Assembly: GCA_958417755.1 (NCBI GenBank)
Contig: CATZDY010000017.1
Location: forward strand, 1 to 38,701
DNA length: 38,701 nucleotides
Direction: 5' to 3'
Source of the DNA: an uncultured Peptococcaceae bacterium
GTDB taxonomy: Bacteria > Bacillota > Desulfotomaculia > Desulfotomaculales > Desulfocucumaceae
Shown in pieces: positions 1-6,822 of the stretch (position 1 is its first letter; each line of letters opens with the position of its first letter). Position numbers and translations under genes: made by a program. The notes beneath the pieces were generated by a model. It worked only from the letters and a program-made list of their open reading frames with translations, searched no databases and was not told the origin of the DNA.

Positions 1-2
1 AA

Positions 3-434
3 TCTCTGAACAGAACCCATTATCAAAAACCGAAAAAACTGTACCCCAAATACGATACACCATCTCAGATCCTCCTGGTGGAAGATAATGAGCTCAATAT
101 GGAAATTGCCAAATCCTTATTGGAAATGCATGGCTTTACCATTCATACAGCTGAAAACGGACAAATTGCTCTTGAAAAATTTACCCAAGCTCCCATTGGT
201 TTTTATCAAGCCATTTTGATGGATATCCGTATGCCTGTATTAGACGGCCTAGAGGCATCTCGAGCCATTCGAGCCTTAGCAAGATCAGATGCCCCGAACA
301 TCCCCATTATTGCCATGTCTGCCAATGCTTTTGAAGAGGATAAAACCCTGGCCGCTGAGGCTGGAATCAATGCTTACCTGGTCAAACCCATCAAACTGGA
401 GGAAGTGATATCCACACTGAAACGTTGGATATAA
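3..434 (+). CDS. Hybrid sensor histidine kinase, C-terminal receiver domain (5' truncated by window edge)
   Basis: The frame is open from the first bases of the window, so only the C-terminal end of a larger protein is visible. The fragment starts with a basic linker and then a complete CheY-like receiver: hydrophobic beta-1 followed by VEDNE, acidic pocket and phospho-acceptor in LMDIRMP (residue 74 of the fragment), the switch region IIAMSANA, and the invariant lysine in YLVKPI (residue 128). The ILLVEDNELNMEIA start and the NAFEED segment are typical of receivers at the end of hybrid kinases, not of OmpR-type regulators, and no output domain follows. A GTG at 78 could be misread as a start, but it lies inside the first beta strand. 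A stand-alone HPt protein at 9042-9392 could be its phosphotransfer partner (inference). Confidence 0.85.
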   Translation, partial: SLNRTHYQKPKKLYPKYDTPSQILLVEDNELNMEIAKSLLEMHGFTIHTAENGQIALEKFTQAPIGFYQAILMDIRMPVLDGLEASRAIRALARSDAPNIPIIAMSANAFEEDKTLAAEAGINAYLVKPIKLEEVISTLKRWI

Positions 435-561
435 TTATAGATTTCCATGAAAACAGCTGTTTATAAAAACTTTATGGCAAAGCATGATATCTTGAAAACA
501 AGGATATCCTATGCATCATGTATACTGTTAAAATTCACAACCATAGAAAGGAATGAGTGCA

Positions 562-1197
562 ATGTACCGATGGCTGGCCTTGATTTTAGTCACCGCATTT
601 CTTGCAGGATGTGGCAGCAATGCCAGTTCCTCCAATCAAACGACTACCCCTATGACCCAACCCATTGCCAAAGAGGAAAGCTTATTGCCCCAAACCACAA
701 AATCAAACATAGCATCAAATAACACCAATCCTACTTCCAGTCAAGAGGACCTTTTGGACCAATATTATCGCGTCAAAGCAGAAAAGGAAATCATGGAGCT
801 GGATTTGGACATTTTAAAAGCTGATTATCGCATTGGTAAAATGGACCAAGAATCATTTCAAAAACAAAAATTACAAGGAGAACAAAAAGAAGATGAGCTG
901 GAGGCCAAGGAAGACCAACTTAAGCTTACCATCCGTCAACAAGGTATTGCCTTAGCTCCTGCATTGGATATGGAAAATACCATAGAAGGTCTTTTAGAAC
1001 AAAAACGAACCCTGGAAACCCAAGAAGATAAGTTGGATTTGGAAGAAGAACAAGAACAAGCAAAGTATCGCAATCAAACCATTGACCGCAATACTTTGCT
1101 TACCAAACAAATTGAAATAGAAAAAAAGAAAAAAGAATTGGATTATCAAGAAGATCTGCTTGAGGAGCGCCTAAAACAGCTGGGCTGGAAAGATTGA
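562..1197 (+). CDS. Coiled-coil lipoprotein of unknown function
   Basis: A 211-aa protein with an N-terminal signal peptide and lipobox LAGC (Cys17), so it is predicted to be lipid-anchored on the outer face of the membrane. After a Ser/Thr/Asn/Gln-rich linker (about residues 18-60) the rest is highly charged helix, rich in Glu, Lys, Gln and Leu, with coiled-coil character and some repetition (KEDELEAKEDQL, QEDKLDLEEEQEQ, YQEDLLEERL). I do not recognise a family. An upstream ATG at 553 is in frame, but the ribosome binding site AAAGGA at 547-552 sits 9 bases before the ATG at 562, so 562 is preferred. The gene ends in a strong terminator and seems to be a single transcription unit or the last gene after the hybrid kinase. 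Confidence 0.8.
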   Translation: MYRWLALILVTAFLAGCGSNASSSNQTTTPMTQPIAKEESLLPQTTKSNIASNNTNPTSSQEDLLDQYYRVKAEKEIMELDLDILKADYRIGKMDQESFQKQKLQGEQKEDELEAKEDQLKLTIRQQGIALAPALDMENTIEGLLEQKRTLETQEDKLDLEEEQEQAKYRNQTIDRNTLLTKQIEIEKKKKELDYQEDLLEERLKQLGWKD

Positions 1198-1204
1198 ACC
1201 ATAC

Positions 1205-1251
1205 AAAGACACATTGCGCACAACAAAACCTTTGTTCAATGTGTCTTTTTT
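1205..1251 (+). terminator. Rho-independent terminator after the coiled-coil lipoprotein gene
   Basis: Left arm AAAGACACATTG at 1205-1216 pairs perfectly with CAATGTGTCTTT at 1237-1248. An inner AACAAA/TTTGTT pairing extends the stem, and a run of six T follows. Confidence 0.9.
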
Positions 1252-1780
1252 GCATACAGCAATATAAATGGATTAGACCAGCTGAAAAGACGCATGATGA
1301 TGACTACATTTCTACCCTATCCCTCTATCTAGGATAGGTGAAATAGGCCAAGTAAAAAACCTAAAAACAATGGCATTACTTGTGCCTAATATAAATCCTT
1401 TGCCATTGAGTCAGGTAGATATTCATCTAATTGGATCAATTTTTAAGGTAGGAATACGATATGGTATCTTTCCCTTATCAAAATAAAAATGTTTCTATAA
1501 GAAACTGGGGTAAGGAGAAGCATTGATTTTTTCATGGGAATAGGGCCTCTTCAAAAATGTTTAAAATGCCCATGCCCTTGTATGTAAAGCATTTTAAATG
1601 TATCTTGCTTGACTTTTTAGGTCATGGACAATCAAAAGACAAAGAACAAACAAATTTCATGGTATCTTTGAAAACCCCAAAGGCAATATCAGCGTAACCG
1701 GAAAGATAAAAGAAAATTTGTAACATAAAGGTAAAGTAAAAATAATTCGTAACTCAGAATACAAACTCCACCAACAATGA
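1252..1780. other. Intergenic stretch without a recognisable gene
   Basis: About 530 bases with no convincing coding region on either strand. Short hairpins occur, for example CCTATCC/GGATAGG near 1316-1338, but none has a T-tract. It lies downstream of the 3' end of the TnpB-like gene (- strand), so any guide-encoding flank of that gene would be at its right-hand edge. Confidence 0.5.
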
Positions 1781-1845
1781 CAGAACTTTATTCACACCAA
1801 CAACCTTGCCAACATTCATTGGCGCAAAATGGCGGTATTCTACCC

Positions 1846-1873
1846 GGAAATATATTCTTTTAGAACATATTCC
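1846..1873 (-). other. Hairpin just downstream of the TnpB-like gene; candidate omega RNA scaffold or element end
   Basis: Read on the - strand, 25 bases after the TAA of the TnpB-like gene, GGAATATGTTC and GAATATATTTCC form an 11-bp stem (one G-U pair, one bulged T) around a TAAAA loop. TnpB genes usually make their guide RNA from the 3' end of the gene and the adjoining flank, so a structured element here is expected if this family still uses a guide. No T-tract follows, so it is not an obvious terminator. The assignment as guide scaffold is inference. Confidence 0.3.
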
Positions 1874-1897
1874 CACCTGAAAATTACTTCCCAGGAT

Positions 1898-3154
1898 TTA
1901 CGATCCTTTTGGGGCTATTTGATATCCGAATTTCTTGAAGCACATTTTCCCTATGTTTTGGGCAGCATTGAATCCGTAATTGCCCTTGTGCCCCTGGGGA
2001 CACCTGAACTCTTTCCCTTGTCTTTTGATGTCACTGCGGCAAAGGGCACATTTTTTCGCTGTATATTGGGGGTTTACACTGGTTATCACAATGCCCTGTT
2101 TCCAGGCCTTGTATTGGAGATATCGTATAATCCGTTTGCTTAAATAGATAACACTATATACACCCATTCTTTTCTTAAACCACGGTGCATCTTCTTCTAT
2201 CTTGGCCATGGTTATCACTTTCACTTGGTTTTGTACACAAAAGTCTACGATTTCTTTGCTCACCCGGTGGGCATTGGCATTGCTCAAGTTGTATAATTGC
2301 CGCCAATATTTTTGATTACAACCCTTCCAATCAAAGTGTGTGCCCATGAGCTTTCTGTTTTTGCGTATTTTGTTCTGTAGGCCTTTACTACGATGCACAT
2401 ACTGTTTCCCACCCCGAATAAACCGGGTGGCTTGTGTGCCACCGTTGCCTGAAAAAACACAACATACGGCAAAACTATCCCCATTGGTAAACCGAATGGC
2501 ACAGATGTTTTCTTGTTCTTTTAACCGTTCTTTCACAGGCCTTACATCCAACACAGCTTCTTTCACTGGAATATGCAAGCGCACTGTTTTTTTATGAAGC
2601 ACCACACTGGGGGACATTCTTTCTGCTCCAAGGGGCAGGGCTCTACCCCGGAATGTATGTTTCACCCAGGCCCAGCTGTTTCCAGTCCAAAGCTTTAATA
2701 TGATATCTTTTGTGGTAAAATTTTTATATTGCCCTTTGTAAAATACTGGAGCGCAATGAAATTCCTGCACTGGTTTAGGGACTGGCGCTTTATATAATTT
2801 TCCTTCTTGTTCCAATCTATCTTTCTTTTCTTGCCAAGTTTTTAACCTACCTACATAACTGCGGGCAGCACTTAAGGCCCCATTAATGGCAGCCCGGCGA
2901 AAATATAAAGGGATAGGGCCAAAGGGCAAAGGATATACCGGCTCTTCTCCTTTTTTGCTCCCAATGGTCCATTTCTCCATTTCCCGCAAGGCTTGATGAT
3001 TGCTAAGCTTTAATAAGGCCATTTGTTTGAGCAAAATAGCGTGGTAGAAGGCTTGCACTTTGTTATACAATACTTTGGTTGCATGTAACCAATCCAGCCT
3101 TTTGGCGAATAATTTCATGCTATAGGTGGTGATACAGTATCCGCTGCTCATCAT
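1898..3154 (-). CDS. TnpB-like protein with all three RuvC catalytic residues substituted
   Basis: A full-length, unbroken 418-aa TnpB-family protein. The C-terminal zinc ribbon is present in modified form: CALC (Cys369, Cys372) and CPQGH (Cys385, with Gly388 where the fourth Cys is expected and His389 next to it). Normal TnpB nucleases carry Asp in a GIDLG-type strand, Glu in an IVxEDL-type strand, and Asp in DxNAA. Here the matching segments read CAIRF (Arg221), ITMAKI (Ala317) and GFNAA (Gly394), so the active site looks dead although the fold is kept. Start is supported by AAGGAGA 4 bases upstream of ATGATG. No TnpA lies next to it. I found no convincing own promoter in the 80 bases upstream; a promoter sits in the adjoining invertible-looking segment. 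Possible roles are an RNA-guided repressor (as known for TldR proteins) or an inert relic; the intact frame argues against simple decay. Confidence 0.85.
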   Translation of the reverse strand: MMSSGYCITTYSMKLFAKRLDWLHATKVLYNKVQAFYHAILLKQMALLKLSNHQALREMEKWTIGSKKGEEPVYPLPFGPIPLYFRRAAINGALSAARSYVGRLKTWQEKKDRLEQEGKLYKAPVPKPVQEFHCAPVFYKGQYKNFTTKDIILKLWTGNSWAWVKHTFRGRALPLGAERMSPSVVLHKKTVRLHIPVKEAVLDVRPVKERLKEQENICAIRFTNGDSFAVCCVFSGNGGTQATRFIRGGKQYVHRSKGLQNKIRKNRKLMGTHFDWKGCNQKYWRQLYNLSNANAHRVSKEIVDFCVQNQVKVITMAKIEEDAPWFKKRMGVYSVIYLSKRIIRYLQYKAWKQGIVITSVNPQYTAKKCALCRSDIKRQGKEFRCPQGHKGNYGFNAAQNIGKMCFKKFGYQIAPKGS

Positions 3155-3233
3155 TTCTCCTTGTGGCTTTTGTATAAAATAATCCGCTTAAAGCAATACT
3201 GGTTTTAGAAACTCTTTCATTGGATATATATTT

Positions 3234-3258
3234 TTCGTAGAAATATAAGGTCTATGAA
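3234..3258 (+). repeat. Inverted repeat IR-L of a candidate invertible segment
   Basis: A 25-bp element made of 8-bp arms TTCGTAGA and TCTATGAA around the asymmetric 9-bp core AATATAAGG. It is the reverse complement of the element at 3712-3736 with one mismatch. The layout (short near-palindromic arms around an asymmetric core) resembles tyrosine-recombinase crossover sites. Confidence 0.75.
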
Positions 3259-3301
3259 AAAAAGCTCCTAAGGCCTCATCCCTTGGCCTTAGGAGCTTTT
3301 T
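3259..3301. terminator. Very strong bidirectional terminator inside the candidate switch
   Basis: A 17-bp perfect stem, AAAAAGCTCCTAAGGCC at 3259-3275 with its complement at 3285-3301, around a 9-base loop. A-runs on the left and T-runs on the right give a T-tract on both strands. In the present orientation it separates the TnpB-like gene from everything to its right. Confidence 0.9.
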
Positions 3302-3404
3302 TGACCCTATATTTGACCCCAATTGTTAGCGAAGATTTTCATGTATTTTGACTTTGTAAAGAAGAGGTGAATACATATTGGTTTAAAGTCAAATTCATAG
3401 GGCT

Positions 3405-3527
3405 ATGTTTATATCCATTATTTTAATTTTTTTAATTCTTCCTTATATCTTTGCATTTAAAAAGGTAGGGGTACTAGGGAGGACAAAGTCTTGGATTACC
3501 ACAGGGCCAAAGTGTTTTCGTAAGTAG
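3405..3527 (+). CDS. Possible 40-aa hydrophobic peptide inside the candidate invertible segment
   Basis: ATG at 3405 opens a 40-codon frame ending in TAG. Residues 1-18 form a single hydrophobic helix (MFISIILIFLILPYIFAF), followed by a basic tail with several Lys and Arg. The shape resembles small membrane peptides such as type I toxins, but I see no clear ribosome binding site. A weak TTGACT-N18-TACATA promoter-like pair lies just upstream. It may well be chance in AT-rich DNA. Confidence 0.2.
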   Translation: MFISIILIFLILPYIFAFKKVGVLGRTKSWITTGPKCFRK

Positions 3528-3659
3528 GTTGTGATGTTTGACCATAAAATTGACCCCAAATAGCGTTCAATCTACAAAATAACAGGAGTCATTTACCAAA
3601 AAATAAGGATAAAAATTACATATATATAGGATTTAGGCAAACAAATACGCAAAAAGGAA

Positions 3660-3688
3660 TTGATTAAGGACTTTTTTGCTTGTATACT
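3660..3688 (+). promoter_or_regulatory. Outward-facing promoter at the right edge of the candidate invertible segment
   Basis: -35 box TTGATT at 3660-3665, a 17-base spacer, and -10 box TATACT at 3683-3688. The predicted start near 3695 lies just before the right inverted repeat. In this orientation the transcript would cross the repeat and stop at the terminator at 3735-3767 without meeting a gene. Confidence 0.65.
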
Positions 3689-3711
3689 AAATAAAAATCC
3701 ATTATTTTATT

Positions 3712-3736
3712 TTCGTAGACCTTATATTTCTACGAA
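3712..3736 (+). repeat. Inverted repeat IR-R of the candidate invertible segment
   Basis: Arms TTCGTAGA and TCTACGAA flank the core CCTTATATT, the exact reverse complement of the left core. Compared with the inverted left copy only one arm base differs. Both copies are followed on the + strand by an A-run and GCT, because a terminator abuts each. Confidence 0.75.
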
Positions 3737-3767
3737 AAAAAGCTGATTTTTTAAAATTAGCTTTTTT
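3735..3767. terminator. Terminator immediately right of IR-R
   Basis: A-run plus GCTGATTTT pairs with AAAATTAGC plus a run of six T (one G-U pair). It would catch transcription from the promoter at 3660-3688 in the present orientation. Confidence 0.8.
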
Positions 3768-3775
3768 CATACCAT

Positions 3776-3810
3776 CATGCTCTGAGAAAATAGCATGTTT
3801 TTATTTTTTT
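3776..3810 (+). terminator. Second tandem terminator
   Basis: CATGCT at 3776-3781 pairs with AGCATG at 3792-3797, followed by a T-rich tract broken by one A. It lies only 9 bases after the previous terminator and makes the block tight in the + direction. Confidence 0.65.
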
Positions 3811-3895
3811 AAAACCCCAATACGACCTATGCCTTTACCAAAAATAAACCTTTAAGTCAGGAAAAACTGCTGCTAGGGTAAGCATAGCGAATGAT

Positions 3896-4345
3896 TTAAA
3901 CGCTAAGATTTTTATCTGGTAGCTTGGCTAGATTAACTTCCCTGGCTTCTGCAAACAGCCATAGTTTATCTTCCAAACCACCCATTGCTTCTAGCTAACT
4001 GAAAGCTAGATAATGATCATCAACATAAAAGCCCCGATTTCCCTTTGCCTGCATAAGACATCATTAGATGAACAATGCTTTAAAAGCTTTTAAATTTTCC
4101 TGGACAACCAGAATTAATTGTGTCCAGCGTTTTTACGACTCATTGTATAGCGCATCTTCTTCACTATTCTCCACCAACATCAGCTCATCATCTTAAAAAT
4201 CCTAACAACTTCCCAATATAGGATTGGATTGTTTATAAAAACATGATAACCTTATGGCCTATTGATTCTGCATTTTCCTCTTCACAATAAATATCTACAA
4301 TCCCATCAGGACATAATGCAATATAAAGAAGGATAACAATCAAAA
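3896..4345 (-). pseudogene. Decayed gene of an unidentified family, related to the gene at 10896-11276
   Basis: Read on the - strand, pieces of coding sense follow each other across at least three stops and a frameshift: CPDGIVDIYCEEEN, then DDELMLVENSEEDALYNES, KRWTQLILVVQENLKAF, RGFYVDDHYLAFS, and EAMGGLEDKLWLFAEARE ending LPDKNLSV and TAA. The motifs DIYCEE and RGFYVDD recur in and just after the 126-aa gene at 10896-11276 (GENDIYCEE and RGFYIDA), so the two loci look like relatives in decay. I cannot name the family. The N-terminal part runs into the leader of the asparagine synthetase gene and is missing. Confidence 0.55.
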
Positions 4346-4391
4346 AAATTTGTTCCATATAAAAAACATTCACTCTTTAGGAGGAAACATC

Positions 4392-6272
4392 ATGAGCGGG
4401 ATTACAGGATGGATTGATTGGGAAAAAGATCTAAGCTCTGCAAAAAAAATCATCGAAAGTATGACTAGCACCCTGCAACATCGGGGACCGGATGCCAGAG
4501 GAATTTGGTTATCTTCCCGAGCTGCTTTGGGCAATCAACGTCTCATTGTCATTGATCCAGCAAAGGGAGACCAACCAATGCTTTATGAGTCAGGAGAGAA
4601 TACCTATGCCCTTACATACAATGGGGAAATCTTTAATTTTCAGGATTTGCGCAAGGAACTGGAACAAAAAGGACATCGTTTTCAGACCCAATCTGACACC
4701 GAAGTATTGCTCCATGCTTACTTAGAGTGGAAGGAAGATTGTGTACAGCATATCAACGGCTTTTTTGCTTTTGGTCTTTGGGATGGGCAGAAGCAACAAT
4801 TATTTTTAGCCCGGGATCCCTTGGGGGTGAAACCTCTTTTCTATGCCAAACGGGGCCGTGCCATATTGTTCGCCTCAGAGGTCAAAGCTTTGTTGGCCCA
4901 CCCTTTGGTGAAACCGGAATTGGATGCAGAAGGATTGGCTATGATTTTAAACTATTTTCCTTTGCACAACCCAGGTTATGGCATTTTTCATCATATTTTC
5001 GAAGTCCGTCCAGGTCACTACATGACCTTTCAGCAAGCAGGAGAACAAACCCAGCAGTATTGGTCTTTACAGAGTAAGCCGCATACTGAGGATGCTAACA
5101 CCACGGCAGAACATATCCGAAACATGTTACAAAATATTGTAACGCAACAGCTGAAAGCTGATGTACCTGTGGCTACTTTATTATCTGGAGGACTTGATTC
5201 CAGCGGTATTACAGCCTTGGCAGCCCAAAAATTCCAACAGGAAGGCAAGATTTTGCCTACATATTCTGTTGATTTTAAAGAAAGCAATCGTTATTTTGTA
5301 ACCAGTGTCATCCATGAAAGCTTAGATGCCCCTTGGGTCAAACGCATTTCTGAATATTTTGGTACCAACCATCATACCATCACTTTAGATTCACCGGAAT
5401 TATTGGATAATTTGTTGAAACCCATGTATCTTCATGATCATCCAGCTTATGGGCAAATCGAAACTTCTATGTATCTTTTGTTTCAAATCATGAAACAACA
5501 ACATGTAACCGTAGCTTTGTCCGGAGAATCGGCTGATGAAGTATTTGGCGGATATCAATGGTATAACAAGGATGAATTGCTTAACATTTCTACCTTTCCT
5601 TGGATAGCTAGCTTTGGCCAAATTGAAATCGCCCATGAAATATACTCTTGGTTAACCCCTGAACTCATAAAAAGCATAGCGCCTCAAGAATATATCAGGA
5701 AATGGTACCAGGAAGGGGTGGCTGAAGTACCCCAGCTTGAAGGGGAAAACCCCTTAGACGCCAAACGCCGGGAAAGCTTTTATTTACATCTCACCCGTTT
5801 TCTTCCCGTGTTGCTGGAACGCCAAGATCGGATGAGCATGGCCTTTGGCCTTGAGGTACGAGCGCCTTTTAGTGATGCCCACTTGGTGGAATATGTTTGG
5901 AATATACCTTGGGAGATAAAATCCATTGATCAGATAGAAAAAGGCATATTGCGCCGGGCATTTACCAATATTCTTCCTGATGATGCCCGCAATCGGCATA
6001 AAAGCGGATATCCTACATCCCAGCACCCTTCCTATTTAAAAGGAGTGCGCGATATAGTATTACAAATTTTACATGATCCCAATGCCCCGGTTCGCCCATT
6101 TATCAATGTTCCCTTTATCCAGAAAAGGCTGGAAAGCAATGTTCCCAATCAGACCCATGAGTTTCATGTATATCCTCTGGAACGCATCATACAGTTCAAT
6201 GCTTGGCTTAAGGATTATCATGTATCTCTTCCTACCCAGTTACAACAAGGGAACACAAGACATGCAGGGTAA
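4392..6272 (+). CDS. Asparagine synthetase B-type protein with Ser2 in place of the catalytic Cys
   Basis: A 626-aa class II glutamine amidotransferase plus asparagine synthase. The N-terminal glutaminase fold is well conserved (HRGPD at 30-34, NQRL, NGEIFN, SDTEV, then FFAFGLWD), and the C-terminal ATP-pyrophosphatase domain has SGGLDSSG near residue 265 and SGESADEVFGGY near 376. The family normally begins MCGI, with Cys2 (Cys1 of the mature enzyme) as the nucleophile that hydrolyses glutamine; here the start reads ATG AGC GGG, MSGITGW. Start is fixed by AGGAGGAAACATC before the ATG; 14 upstream codons are in frame but have no binding site. If the sequence is right, the protein could use ammonia but not glutamine, or could act in a modification pathway. 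Asparagine synthesis is therefore the likely but not certain role. It is flanked by decayed genes and has its own terminator. Confidence 0.9.
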   Translation: MSGITGWIDWEKDLSSAKKIIESMTSTLQHRGPDARGIWLSSRAALGNQRLIVIDPAKGDQPMLYESGENTYALTYNGEIFNFQDLRKELEQKGHRFQTQSDTEVLLHAYLEWKEDCVQHINGFFAFGLWDGQKQQLFLARDPLGVKPLFYAKRGRAILFASEVKALLAHPLVKPELDAEGLAMILNYFPLHNPGYGIFHHIFEVRPGHYMTFQQAGEQTQQYWSLQSKPHTEDANTTAEHIRNMLQNIVTQQLKADVPVATLLSGGLDSSGITALAAQKFQQEGKILPTYSVDFKESNRYFVTSVIHESLDAPWVKRISEYFGTNHHTITLDSPELLDNLLKPMYLHDHPAYGQIETSMYLLFQIMKQQHVTVALSGESADEVFGGYQWYNKDELLNISTFPWIASFGQIEIAHEIYSWLTPELIKSIAPQEYIRKWYQEGVAEVPQLEGENPLDAKRRESFYLHLTRFLPVLLERQDRMSMAFGLEVRAPFSDAHLVEYVWNIPWEIKSIDQIEKGILRRAFTNILPDDARNRHKSGYPTSQHPSYLKGVRDIVLQILHDPNAPVRPFINVPFIQKRLESNVPNQTHEFHVYPLERIIQFNAWLKDYHVSLPTQLQQGNTRHAG

Positions 6273-6315
6273 ACCACAAAGCATACAGATGGAATCCATC
6301 AAATCATTTAAAAAT

Positions 6316-6345
6316 CCGGCCTATCATTAGGCCGGTTTATTTTAT
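6316..6345 (+). terminator. Terminator after the asparagine synthetase gene
   Basis: Perfect 8-bp stem CCGGCCTA/TAGGCCGG with a TCAT loop, followed by TTTATTTTAT. Confidence 0.9.
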
Positions 6346-6352
6346 CATATGT

Positions 6353-6650
6353 AAAAAACAGGGATGATGCCAAGGCTTCTTTTGCTACCTCTGCGCCTTC
6401 TCTTGCCACCATCCGTGCCGCAAGGGTCGGCGATTTCTACAGCTTGGCACAAGAGAGGCAGCAAACCATCACCATGCCCAGCTTGGGCGTCTCCTGCCCC
6501 TATATATCCAGGCAGGAATCCCTGGCACATGTATTCCCCTGCCCCAATTATCCAAACAATAGGCCCTGTTTTCATCCAAGGTAATCACCACATCTTGAAG
6601 CGTCAGTTGGAATAAGGTGAAGGCAGTACAAAAGCTTGCCCCAAATCAAT
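6353..6650 (-). pseudogene. Fragment of a PfkB/ribokinase-type carbohydrate kinase
   Basis: On the - strand the coding sense is spread over frames: LTLQDVVITLDENRAYC, then HVPGIPA, then a GAGDA piece matching the DTTGAGDA signature of PfkB kinases, and finally ARMVAREGAEVAKEALASS, which resembles the C-terminal helix of the same family. The N-terminal two thirds are absent and several shifts separate the parts, so this is a remnant. Assignment rests on order and character of the pieces, not on an alignment. Confidence 0.45.
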
Positions 6651-6655
6651 GTAAT

Positions 6656-6783
6656 GATGCTATACTTTTAGTCAGAATGCTATTAAAATAGTAAAATAGG
6701 TAGAAAAAAGGATGCTATACCTTCTGATATTACCCCCTGCCCATATGGTACCTTTTTAGTAGGCATAGCATCATATGCCTACT
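6656..6783. promoter_or_regulatory. Repeated GATGCTATAC boxes and a hairpin upstream of the double binding-protein gene
   Basis: GATGCTATAC occurs at 6656-6665 and again at 6711-6720; a diverged copy, GAATGCTATTA, starts near 6675; and GATGCTATGCC occurs inverted at 6762-6772. The last copy lies within a perfect 10-bp hairpin, AGTAGGCATA/TATGCCTACT at 6758-6783 with a 6-base loop, 39 bases before the start codon. This looks like a set of binding sites for a regulator, or a leader structure; the regulator is unknown. Confidence 0.4.
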
Positions 6784-6822
6784 AACCAATACCATAATCA
6801 ATTGAATCATAGGAGAATGTTC

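Larger units (their letters stand above)
3234..3736. other. Candidate invertible promoter switch upstream of the TnpB-like gene
   Basis: Two 25-bp inverted repeats (3234-3258 and 3712-3736) enclose 453 bp. Just inside the left repeat is a 17-bp-stem terminator (3259-3301). Just inside the right repeat is a TTGATT-N17-TATACT promoter pointing outward to the right, where it runs into a second terminator (3735-3767). The TnpB-like gene starts 79 bases left of the left repeat and reads leftward. As drawn the gene has no promoter in front of it, only a terminator. After inversion the promoter would face the gene and the terminator would move to the other end. No recombinase of the tyrosine type is in the window, so one would have to act in trans. 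The geometry is seen; inversion is inferred. Confidence 0.6.

Noticed and set aside
1717..1742. Similarity of TGTAACATAAaGGtaAAGTAAA to the leader of the HPt gene (9019-9042)
   Set aside because: Only about 20 matching bases and no coding sense follows; likely chance, or too decayed to support.
1829..2143. A 104-aa + strand frame
   Set aside because: It lies almost wholly opposite the 3' end of the TnpB-like gene and has no ribosome binding site; it is a shadow.
3234..3258. The two 25-bp palindromic elements as left and right end hairpins of an IS200/IS605-type element
   Set aside because: Such ends carry same-strand hairpins flanking the transposase genes. These two lie on the same side of the TnpB-like gene and their cores are reverse complements, which fits inversion sites better.
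3712..3736. A dif/XerCD site
   Set aside because: The arms and core do not resemble Firmicute dif sequences, and two copies stand in inverted orientation.
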